This document shows, one piece after another, positions 16,479-24,288 of a stretch of DNA of 64,000 nt. Position numbers and translations under genes: made by a program. The first letter of the stretch is position 1, and every line of letters starts with the position of its first letter. The notes under the pieces were generated by a model. That model made no database searches. It had not been told where the DNA came from and saw only the letters and a list, made by a program, of their open reading frames with translations. The stretch is from Autumnicola edwardsiae (lineage in GTDB: Bacteria; Bacteroidota; Bacteroidia; Flavobacteriales; Flavobacteriaceae). The DNA lies in assembly GCF_031846505.1 (NCBI RefSeq), contig NZ_JAVRHP010000005.1, forward strand, positions 1 through 64,000, written 5' to 3'.

Positions 16479-17477
16479 ATGAATTTTTCCCTGATCATTT
16501 GCACCTACCAAAGGCCGCAGGCGTTGCTTAAGCTTCTTAATTCTATACAGGAGCAGTATTTATATCCTCATCAAATTCTGATAATTGACGGATCTACTGA
16601 TCAGAATACCGAAAAGATTCTGCGAGAAAACCAATTTGAAAACCTCGAATGTTTTCAGGTTAGTGAAGAAGATCGCGGACTCACAAAGCAGCGAAACTTC
16701 GGAATAAAAAAAGTTGCCGCGTCTTCTGAAATTGTCTGTTTTCTGGATGATGACATTGTGCTGACTCCTTCATATTTTGAAAATTTAATAAGTACTTATA
16801 TTGAATTTCCCGATACTGTAGGCGTGGGAGGTTATATTATTGATGATGTTGAATGGCGAGAATCAGATATACCCAAGGTTGCTTTTGACGAATTTTACCT
16901 GGACGGCTGGAAAAGGAAATTAGGAAGCAGAAATGTTTTAAGGAAAAAATTAAATTTACTAAGTAACAAGCCTCCCGGTTATATGCCGGACTTCTCGAAT
17001 GGCTTTTCAACCGGCTTTTTGCCACCTTCCGGAAAAACATATCCTGTGGAATTTTTTATGGGAGGAGTGGCTTCCTATAAAGCTGACCTTTTTAAGAAGA
17101 TAAACTTTTCAGAATATTTTCAGGGCTACGGACTTTATGAAGATATGGATTTTTGTCTTAGGGCTTCAAACGTTGGGAAGCTCTATGTAAATACAAATGC
17201 TAAACTTTATCATTATCACGAAGAAGGAGGAAGGCCAAATAAATTTAAATATGGCGAAATGGTGCTTCGAAATGGCTGGTATGTGTGGCGGGTAAAATTT
17301 CGAAATCCGCCCCTGAAAGCGAAGTTTAAATGGCACGCAACAGCATGGCTGCTCACATTAATCAGGTTAGGGAATGTAGTTAGCACTTCAGAAAAAAAAG
17401 CGGCGTTTACAGAAAGTCTGGGGAGAATTTCGGGCTGGTGGAGTTTGCTCTGGAATAAGCCAAAGGTTCCAAGGTAG
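16479..17477 (+). CDS. Family 2 glycosyltransferase
   Basis: 332 residues from ATG 16479 (MNFSLIICTYQRPQALLKLL); a TTG ten codons upstream is a weaker start. GT2 motifs: ILIIDGSTDQNTE, GLTKQRNFGIKK, metal site FLDDDIVLTPSYFE, and later FMGGVASYKADLF with YGLYEDMDFCLRA (the ED acceptor motif). The tail has a possible membrane-associated helix (WHATAWLLTLIRLGN). It abuts the next gene without a gap. Confidence 0.9.
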   Translation: MNFSLIICTYQRPQALLKLLNSIQEQYLYPHQILIIDGSTDQNTEKILRENQFENLECFQVSEEDRGLTKQRNFGIKKVAASSEIVCFLDDDIVLTPSYFENLISTYIEFPDTVGVGGYIIDDVEWRESDIPKVAFDEFYLDGWKRKLGSRNVLRKKLNLLSNKPPGYMPDFSNGFSTGFLPPSGKTYPVEFFMGGVASYKADLFKKINFSEYFQGYGLYEDMDFCLRASNVGKLYVNTNAKLYHYHEEGGRPNKFKYGEMVLRNGWYVWRVKFRNPPLKAKFKWHATAWLLTLIRLGNVVSTSEKKAAFTESLGRISGWWSLLWNKPKVPR

Positions 17478-18473
17478 ATGAGGAAGAGATTTTATACATA
17501 TTTCGGTATTTTTTTATTGGCAGTAATTTTCTTGTTGTCGACTTTAAATTATTTCTACCCTTTCGTAAACCCTGTGGTTGGCAAATGGTCGGTAGGATAT
17601 TCTTATGCAGATGAGGTGCTAAAAAAGCCAATTATCAACCAGGAGAATATCATCACATACATGGAAGTAGACAGCTTTCTGAATAAGACCGGACATTATA
17701 TAGCTGACCCATTTTTTATGAGAGAAAATGATCTCTTCTACCTTTTTACGGAATTGAAAGGGGAAAATGAAGCAGGTATTGCTCTTTTTACTTCGGCTGA
17801 AGGAGAAAATTATGAATACAAAGGTGTTGTGTTGGATGAAAATTTTCACCTCTCTTTTCCGCAGGTGTTTAAGCATAAAAATGAATATTATATGCTTCCG
17901 GAAACGAGTCAGACAGGGAATGTGATTTTGTATAAGTCTGTTGATTTTCCTTATAAATGGCAAAAAACTGATACGCTTATTAAGAACCGAAATTTAAAAG
18001 ATCCGGCTATATTATTGTCTGAGGATTTGAACCTTATTGTGGCTGTAGACGAGCATATGCAGCAGTATATGTTTACGGCAGATTCTCTTACCGGTGAGTG
18101 GAAAGAAGCAGAGAATTATACAGGTCGGCTGGGAAATGAAACCCGGCCGGGAGGTAGGTTTTTCGAACTAAATGGCAATCATTATTTGCCAATTCAGGAC
18201 CGCAGGTATGGATATGGCTCGGCAATTTCGATTTTCAGGTTATCCAATAAAGACAATCATCTGGAATTGGTGCGGGAGCAAAAAGAATATCTTGGTCCGC
18301 AGGAAAATATCAAATGGTTTAACCGCGGGATGCATCAATTGGATATTCAAAAGGTTGGGCCGGAATATTATATGGTGTACGACGGTGATTATAACAGGAC
18401 CGGGGAAACCTACTTTCAGTTTAAGCGCAGCTTAAAATTTGTATATTCCGACTTTTACAATCTGTTTCAGTAA
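17478..18473 (+). CDS. Membrane-anchored five-bladed beta-propeller-like protein (GINT1/GH43-like)
   Basis: 331 residues. An N-terminal hydrophobic helix (about 8-28) precedes a periplasmic-looking domain with repeated D-P-F/aromatic blades: IADPFFMRENDLFYLFTE, HLSFPQVFKHKNEYYMLPE, NLKDPAILLSED and GGRFFELNGNHYLPIQD. This pattern resembles the propeller of GH43/GH32-like proteins and of the N-terminal part of glucosaminyl inositolphosphorylceramide transferase. Neither hydrolase nor transferase activity can be claimed. Being inside the glycosyltransferase run, it may modify or bind the polysaccharide outside the cytoplasm. Confidence 0.7.
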   Translation: MRKRFYTYFGIFLLAVIFLLSTLNYFYPFVNPVVGKWSVGYSYADEVLKKPIINQENIITYMEVDSFLNKTGHYIADPFFMRENDLFYLFTELKGENEAGIALFTSAEGENYEYKGVVLDENFHLSFPQVFKHKNEYYMLPETSQTGNVILYKSVDFPYKWQKTDTLIKNRNLKDPAILLSEDLNLIVAVDEHMQQYMFTADSLTGEWKEAENYTGRLGNETRPGGRFFELNGNHYLPIQDRRYGYGSAISIFRLSNKDNHLELVREQKEYLGPQENIKWFNRGMHQLDIQKVGPEYYMVYDGDYNRTGETYFQFKRSLKFVYSDFYNLFQ

Positions 18474-18474
18474 T

Positions 18475-20853
18475 ATGAAATTTGGAATTATCAGCTACAT
18501 TTTGCACAAGGAGCAGGAGGGGAAATTTTATTCCTATGCGCCTTATATAAATGAAATGAATATCTGGCTGAAATCTGTAGATAAACTATTAATCACTGCT
18601 CCAAAAATTTCCGGTGCTCCCGCTGCCATAGAAACTTCTTATACTGAAGTTGATACTGAATTTTACCAAATCCCGGCCCTGAATTTTACAAATATTGTCC
18701 AAAGCATAAACTCAGTTTTTAAACTGCCGAAAGTGATCTGGGGAATATTGAAGGTGATGCGGGAAGCAGATCATATCCATCTTCGGTGCCCTGGAAATGT
18801 GAGTTTAATAGCATGTTTTCTTCAGATTTTTTTTCCGAAGAAGCCAAAAACTGTGAAATATGCGGGAAATTGGGACCCTGAAGCTGTGCAGCCATGGACG
18901 TATAAACTTCAGAAGAAAATTTTAAGCAACATATTCTTAAGCCGAAATATTAAAGTTCTGGCCTATGGAAATTGGCCAAATCAGTCGGCCAATATTGTGC
19001 CTTTTTTCACTGCCTCTTTTTCAGAAACCGAAAAGGGGAAATTTAAAAAGAATTTCCGTTCTCCCTATCGTTTTATGTTCGTAGGAAGCCTTGTGGAAGG
19101 AAAAGGGCCAAAATTTGCCATTCAACTTATAGAAAAACTTCAGAAAAAAGGGGTTGAGGTGAGACTGGATCTTTTTGGAGACGGAATTTTAAGGGAAGAG
19201 CTGGAAGAATATGTAAAAACGAACAGGTTGGGCGCTTGGATTAGCTTTTATGGAAATGTAAAATTGAAGGAGTTGAAAACGGAGTACGAAAATTGCCATT
19301 TTTTGATACTGCCTTCAAAAAGTGAAGGTTGGCCAAAGGCTGTTGCTGAAGCCATGTTTTTTGGTTGCATTCCAATAGCAACCACTGTTAGCTGTGTGCC
19401 ATGGATGCTGGGAGCCCCCCCCGCCCCCGAAGGGGGAGCTCTCGAAAGAACTACTGTTGCAAAAAGAGGAATTTTAGTCCCATCTACCCCAGAAGGGGGA
19501 GCTAAAGCTGAAGAATGGCATCAGAGAATTGCAAATGATGTTGAGGAACTATTAAAAAATTCTGGGCAGATGAAGGGGATTTCGTTAGCAGCACAAAACT
19601 GGAGTCAGCAATATACTTTAGAGAGGTTCGAAAAGGCAATTCAGGAAATTCTGGGGCATAACACCTCAAATCCCAACCACCATTCATTAAAGGAACCGAC
19701 AACCGATTCCCCCCAACTCACAACCGACAACTTAGAACTGACAACTGAAGACCAGCAACCCAGAATCCACAACAGGCAACCTCTCCGTATCCTTCAATTA
19801 ATAGATTCCTTAAACCCGGGAGGAGCAGAAAAGATGGCCGTTGCTTATGCCAATGCTCTTAGCGGAAAAATTGACAAAACCTATCTTTGTTGTACCCGAA
19901 AGGAAGGTTTACTGAAAAAAGATCTTTTAGCTGAAGCCGGATATTTATTTCTGAACAAAAAAAGTAGTCTTGATTTGTCGGCGATTTTTAAGCTGAAGAA
20001 TTTCCTTAAAAAAGAAGAAATAAACATTGTTCATGCCCACGGCACTTCTTATTTTTTGGCTGGTTTGTTAAAATTAGCTGGTGGCCGCTTTAAGCTGGTA
20101 TGGCACGATCATTACGGAAATAGTGAATTTCTGGAAAAAAGGCCTCTTCAGCCTTTGGCTTTCTTTTCCCGGTTTTTTAACGGAATTATTTCAGTAAATT
20201 CAGATCTAAAAGAGTGGGCGATTGAAAATCTCCATTGTCCCAGAGTTACTTATATAAATAACTTTGTTGCCTCTCCTTCAGAAGAATTCAAGCCAGGATT
20301 CCGGCTTAAAGGTAAAGACAATGAGTTTAAAATAATTTATGTGGCGAACTTTCGTCCTCAAAAAGATCATGCTACGCTGCTGGAAGCTTTTGAAAAACTT
20401 ATTAAACAGTTTCCTGTGAGTTTACACCTTATTGGTGATGATTCCGGTACAGGTTATTCAAAAAACCTGCAGGAGAAAATTGCCAGCTCGCCGGTTCAGG
20501 AACATATACATTTATATGGAGAGCAGGGCGATATTTATAAATATCTAATGGCGGCTGATATTGGCGTATTATCCTCCCAATCTGAAGGATTGCCCCTGGC
20601 TTTGCTGGAATATTCATTGGCGGGACTGCCTGTTGTAGTTACAAAAGTGGGGCAAATTCCGGAAGTTGTTAAAAAGAATGGCTTGATGGTGGAGCCGGAA
20701 GATCCTGGTGCTTTGGCTAATGCTATCAGTTCTTATTATCATAATAAGGAAAAAAGTGAAAAGGATGCTAAGGCATTAAAGCGTGATGTAAAGAAAAATT
20801 ATTCTGTAGATAAAGTAATTCTTAAAGTTATGGAATTTTATCACGAGTTATGA
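18475..20853 (+). CDS. Fused double GT4 glycosyltransferase
   Basis: 792 residues from ATG 18475; an upstream TTG at 18439 lies in the preceding gene and is rejected. Residues 1-395 form one GT4 (MKFGIISYILHKEQEG, FMFVGSLVEGKGPKFAIQLIE, LDLFGDG, LPSKSEGWPKAVAEAMFFG). Residues about 436-792 form a second GT4 (LRILQLIDSLNPGGAEKM, KIIYVANFRPQKDHATLLEA, LSSQSEGLPLALLEYSLAG). The halves are joined by about 40 residues rich in Thr, Asp, Gln and Pro, translated from low-complexity repeat DNA (19669-19785). The second half has no usable start codon of its own before the conserved GGAEKM. A repeat-derived stretch also interrupts the first GT4 (APPAPEGGALERTT and VPSTPEGGAKAE). Confidence 0.88.
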   Translation: MKFGIISYILHKEQEGKFYSYAPYINEMNIWLKSVDKLLITAPKISGAPAAIETSYTEVDTEFYQIPALNFTNIVQSINSVFKLPKVIWGILKVMREADHIHLRCPGNVSLIACFLQIFFPKKPKTVKYAGNWDPEAVQPWTYKLQKKILSNIFLSRNIKVLAYGNWPNQSANIVPFFTASFSETEKGKFKKNFRSPYRFMFVGSLVEGKGPKFAIQLIEKLQKKGVEVRLDLFGDGILREELEEYVKTNRLGAWISFYGNVKLKELKTEYENCHFLILPSKSEGWPKAVAEAMFFGCIPIATTVSCVPWMLGAPPAPEGGALERTTVAKRGILVPSTPEGGAKAEEWHQRIANDVEELLKNSGQMKGISLAAQNWSQQYTLERFEKAIQEILGHNTSNPNHHSLKEPTTDSPQLTTDNLELTTEDQQPRIHNRQPLRILQLIDSLNPGGAEKMAVAYANALSGKIDKTYLCCTRKEGLLKKDLLAEAGYLFLNKKSSLDLSAIFKLKNFLKKEEINIVHAHGTSYFLAGLLKLAGGRFKLVWHDHYGNSEFLEKRPLQPLAFFSRFFNGIISVNSDLKEWAIENLHCPRVTYINNFVASPSEEFKPGFRLKGKDNEFKIIYVANFRPQKDHATLLEAFEKLIKQFPVSLHLIGDDSGTGYSKNLQEKIASSPVQEHIHLYGEQGDIYKYLMAADIGVLSSQSEGLPLALLEYSLAGLPVVVTKVGQIPEVVKKNGLMVEPEDPGALANAISSYYHNKEKSEKDAKALKRDVKKNYSVDKVILKVMEFYHEL
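19409..19505 (+). repeat. Two GC-rich CCCCGAAGGGGGAGCT repeats inside coding sequence
   Basis: CCCCCGAAGGGGGAGCT near 19425-19441 and CCCCAGAAGGGGGAGCT near 19488-19504 are translated in frame as PAPEGGAL and STPEGGAK within the donor domain of the first GT4. The palindromic core matches intergenic repeats of the CTCTCCTTCGGAGAG type at 14.8 kb. Confidence 0.7.
19669..19785 (+). repeat. Low-complexity CAACCGACAACT-type repeat forming a gene-fusion linker
   Basis: Runs of ACAACCGACAAC, AACTGACAACTGAAGACC and CCACAACAGGCAAC. The same kind of sequence fills gaps at 25.7-25.9, 28.0-28.1 and 29.05-29.1 kb. Here it is read through in frame and joins two glycosyltransferase domains. Confidence 0.75.
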
Positions 20854-20935
20854 GTTTAGAATTCAGACAAATAGTAAATTAGCCGCTGGAAAAATTCTTC
20901 ATATTCAGAAGCTAGATTACATATCCTATTTAAAA

Positions 20936-22264
20936 GTGCTGCTCTTCCATGTGCTCATGGGATTTGCAGTTTACCTCTATCGTCCTGCCGCCCAATTCCT
21001 GCTTTTTGGGGTGTTGGGGAGTCTGCTTATCTACGTAATTCTAAAGGAAAATAAAAATAATGAGGTGCTAATGGCTGCTGCTTATATGGCCGGAGCAGAG
21101 GTTTTCTTTAGAATGAACGGAGGGATGGTTTTTTACGAAACCGGAAAATATTCGGTTATTCTGTTTCTTCTTATTGGGATGTTTTATAAAGGGACCTCCT
21201 CCAGGACGGTGCCTTTTTGGATTTATCTTTTTATTTTATTTCCGGGGGTGGTAGTAGCTTCATTTACACTGGATTATGATGTTGTTTTCAGGAAAGCGAT
21301 TGCGTTTAACCTGAGTGGCCCGGTTTGCCTGGGAGTTTCAGCATTGTATTGCTACTACAAGAAAATTTCTAAAGTAGAATTTAATTATGTCTTAATGATG
21401 TTGCTGATGCCGCTTGTTGCTAATATGGCGTATCTTTATTTCTATACACCCAGTATTGGGGAGGCGCTTATGAGCGGAACAAACTCCAATTATGCAGCTT
21501 CGGGAGGTTATGGCCCTAATCAAATATCTACAGTTATGGGCCTTGGCGCTTTTTTAGTTTGTACGCGCCTTTTTACCATCAAAGACAGGACTATTAATCT
21601 CATCGACCTGGTTTTGCTAACCCTTATGAGTTACAGGGCCATTGTTACCTTCTCGAGGGGAGGAGTGTTTACTGCACTGGCCTGTATAATTGCTTTCCTC
21701 TTTATCTTTTTTATAAAACAGGATTCCAAAGCGAAGTCCAGGTTGATAAAAAAACTGGCGCTGCTTTTCTTTGCAGTAGTCACCACCTTCACCATTATAA
21801 CCGTCCAGACACAGGGATTAATCACCTACCGGTATACTAATCGTGACGCTTCGGGTAAACTTGAAGATGATATTACCACCGGGAGGGCAGAATTAATTAT
21901 TACCGAACTTAAAGGCTTTTATTATAATCCTGTGATTGGAGTTGGGGTGGGAAAAGCAAAAGAATTCAGGTCTGAAGAGGCAGGAACCGAAACTGCATCT
22001 CATAATGAAGTTAGCCGGTTATTGTCTGAACATGGTCTTCTTGGACTTGTGGCAATCCTAATTCTTATCTTTGTTCCTGTAATCTTTTGGACAAAATTTA
22101 GGAACAATTATTATTTTTTGGCGTTCTTAGCATTTTGGTTTTTGACAATAAACCATTCTGCCATGCGAATTGCCCTTCCGGCTTTCGTATATGGGCTGGC
22201 ATTATTATATATTGTAGATGAAAAAAAGGATCCTTTACATAGGAAACGACTTGCGGGTAAGTAG
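20936..22264 (+). CDS. O-antigen ligase/polymerase-like membrane protein (5-prime end uncertain)
   Basis: At least 442 residues with ten or more hydrophobic segments and the WzyC/O-antigen-ligase style loop RYTNRDASGKLEDDITTGRAELI...GVGVGKAKEF..ETASHNEVSRLLSEHGLLG (periplasmic loop with conserved Arg and His). It would polymerise repeat units or ligate the glycan to lipid A core. The nominal GTG start at 20936 truncates an evidently coding N-terminus: the same frame is open further upstream and reads KLAAGKILHIQKLDYISYLKV. The only ATG, at 20850 in an ATGA overlap with the previous gene, is in another frame and stops after ten codons. A one-base deletion near 20855-20880, or an assembly error, would explain this. 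Confidence 0.8.
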   Translation: MLLFHVLMGFAVYLYRPAAQFLLFGVLGSLLIYVILKENKNNEVLMAAAYMAGAEVFFRMNGGMVFYETGKYSVILFLLIGMFYKGTSSRTVPFWIYLFILFPGVVVASFTLDYDVVFRKAIAFNLSGPVCLGVSALYCYYKKISKVEFNYVLMMLLMPLVANMAYLYFYTPSIGEALMSGTNSNYAASGGYGPNQISTVMGLGAFLVCTRLFTIKDRTINLIDLVLLTLMSYRAIVTFSRGGVFTALACIIAFLFIFFIKQDSKAKSRLIKKLALLFFAVVTTFTIITVQTQGLITYRYTNRDASGKLEDDITTGRAELIITELKGFYYNPVIGVGVGKAKEFRSEEAGTETASHNEVSRLLSEHGLLGLVAILILIFVPVIFWTKFRNNYYFLAFLAFWFLTINHSAMRIALPAFVYGLALLYIVDEKKDPLHRKRLAGK

Positions 22265-23231
22265 CTTTACGGCAACTTATATTTCTTTTTTCAGTAAAAT
22301 GCTGAAGAGGGAAGGTTATGTTGTGAAAACCGCCTCCACAAGAAGTAATAAAGGCCTGCGCCTTGTTGAGATGCTGGGGCTGGTGGCGAAATTCAGGAAA
22401 ACCACAGATATTGTTCTTATCGATACCTATGGTGCGATGAATTTTTATTATGCCTACCTCGTTGCCAGAACATGCCAGTATTTTAAACTGGAGTATATAC
22501 CCATTCTTCACGGTGGGAACCTTCCTGAAAGGCTTGAAGATTCTATGGCCTATAGCAGAAATTTGTTTGGGAAAGCGAAAACAAATGTTGCCCCTTCTAA
22601 ATTTTTATACAACGTATTTAAAGCAAAGGGCTTTGATAATGTTGAAATTGTGCCGAACGCCATTCAGCTTGAAAATTATCCTTTTAAGGAGCGGAATGAA
22701 TTTAAGCCGAAGCTTTTATGGGTGCGACGGTTTCAGAAAAGATATAATCCCTTACTGGCTGTTAAAGTCCTTACCGAACTTTTAAAGCAGTATCCCGATG
22801 CGGAATTGTGTATGGTGGGCCCGGAAAAAGATGGCAGTATGAAAACCTGTAGATCTTACGTCCGGAAGCATAGGCTGCCAGTTCGGTTTCCCGGTAAATT
22901 AAAGAAAAAGGAATGGGCAAAACTTTCTGCAGACTACGATTTCTTTATAAATACAACTACTATAGATAATACTCCTATAAGTGTTATTGAAGCTATGAGC
23001 CTTGGGCTCCCTGTGATCTCCACGAATGTGGGCGGTATGCCGGTGCTTATTGAAGATAATAAGGACGGAGTACTTGTTCCTGAAAATGACATGAAAGCGA
23101 TGGCAGAAGCCATTTCCGGACTAATGGAGGATGTTTCCAAGACCAGGGAAATATGTAAAGAAGCCCGCAAAAAAGTGGTCCAATTTGGATGGGAAACCGT
23201 GAAAGAAGATTGGAACCGGGTGTTGAAATAG
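22218..23231 (+). CDS. GT4 glycosyltransferase
   Basis: 337 residues beginning MKKRILYIGNDLRVSSFTATYISFFSKML. Donor domain: VEIVPNAIQLENYPF, LLWVRRFQKRYNPLLAVKVL, LCMVGPEKDGS, and TPISVIEAMSLGLPVISTNVGGMPVLIEDN. ATG 22218 lies 47 bases inside the preceding membrane protein gene. It is about half identical to the next gene, so the two are tandem duplicates. Specificity unknown. Confidence 0.9.
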   Translation: MKKRILYIGNDLRVSSFTATYISFFSKMLKREGYVVKTASTRSNKGLRLVEMLGLVAKFRKTTDIVLIDTYGAMNFYYAYLVARTCQYFKLEYIPILHGGNLPERLEDSMAYSRNLFGKAKTNVAPSKFLYNVFKAKGFDNVEIVPNAIQLENYPFKERNEFKPKLLWVRRFQKRYNPLLAVKVLTELLKQYPDAELCMVGPEKDGSMKTCRSYVRKHRLPVRFPGKLKKKEWAKLSADYDFFINTTTIDNTPISVIEAMSLGLPVISTNVGGMPVLIEDNKDGVLVPENDMKAMAEAISGLMEDVSKTREICKEARKKVVQFGWETVKEDWNRVLK

Positions 23232-23237
23232 ATTTGA

Positions 23238-24248
23238 ATGAAGCGACTTATCTATATTGGTAATAAGCTTGAAAAACACGGAGCTTCGCCCACGGCTATA
23301 GATACGCTTTCAGAATTACTGAGAGAACAGGGCTTTTACCTCAAGACGGCCTCTTCAAAAAAAAACAAGATTTTAAGGTTGCTGGATATGTTGCAGGTAA
23401 TTGTAGCAAATTTTCGAAGCTCAGATCTTGTACTGATCGATACCTATAGCACAAAGAATTTTTTGTATGCCGTGCAGTGTGCAAGGCTGTGCAGAATCCT
23501 TAAAATCCCTTATATACCAATTTTACATGGCGGAAATCTTGAACAGCGGTTAAAAGAAAACAAAGATGCCTGTAATAAATTATTTGGAAAGGCTTATTGC
23601 AATGTAGCGCCTTCACGGTATTTTATGGAAATTTTTAAAGAATATGGCTTTGATAATCTAAAGTATATCCCGAATTCCATTCCGCTTGAAACTTATAAGT
23701 TCAGTTTACGTAAGAAAATTCGTCCTAAAATAATCTGGGTGAGATCCTTTGCAGAAGTATATAATCCTATGCTGGCTTTAAAGGTTTTGAAGATAATAAT
23801 AAGAGATTTTCCCGATGCTGAACTTTGTATGGTTGGCCCGGAAAAAGATGGGAGCCTTGAAATTTGCAGGAAATTTGCTAAAGTTCACAGCCTTCCGGTT
23901 AAATTCACGGGGAAACTCCGAAAAAAAGAATGGCTCAAATTAGCTTCAGGATATGATATTTTTTTTAATACTGCCAATACAGATAATGCTCCGGTAAGTG
24001 TGATTGAAGCAATGGCATTAGGTTTACCTGTAATTTCTACCAATGTAGGAGGTATTCCGTATTTAATCAGGAACGGGGAGCAGGGCCTTCTTATAAATAA
24101 AAATGACGAAGTTGAAGCTGCTGAGGCAATTCGCTTTTTAATTCATAATCCCGGTAAGGCAGAAAGCTTTAGCCGTAATGCCCGGGAAGAAGCTGAGATT
24201 TATGACTGGAGAAGAGTTAAAGACGATTGGTTGGAATTGCTGAGCTAA
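23238..24248 (+). CDS. GT4 glycosyltransferase, tandem paralogue
   Basis: 336 residues, MKRLIYIGNKLEKHGASPTAIDTLSELL, with LKYIPNSIPLETYKF, KIIWVRSFAEVYNPMLALKVL, LCMVGPEKDGSLEICRKF and APVSVIEAMALGLPVISTNVGGIPYLIRNG. The same motifs at the same spacing in the preceding gene show duplication. The shared donor-site motif with different acceptor halves suggests the same nucleotide-sugar donor added to two acceptors; this is inference. It starts 6 bases after the previous stop. Confidence 0.9.
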   Translation: MKRLIYIGNKLEKHGASPTAIDTLSELLREQGFYLKTASSKKNKILRLLDMLQVIVANFRSSDLVLIDTYSTKNFLYAVQCARLCRILKIPYIPILHGGNLEQRLKENKDACNKLFGKAYCNVAPSRYFMEIFKEYGFDNLKYIPNSIPLETYKFSLRKKIRPKIIWVRSFAEVYNPMLALKVLKIIIRDFPDAELCMVGPEKDGSLEICRKFAKVHSLPVKFTGKLRKKEWLKLASGYDIFFNTANTDNAPVSVIEAMALGLPVISTNVGGIPYLIRNGEQGLLINKNDEVEAAEAIRFLIHNPGKAESFSRNAREEAEIYDWRRVKDDWLELLS

Positions 24249-24288
24249 AAATTATATCTTTACCGCCATTGCCCCAATTAACCTACAA

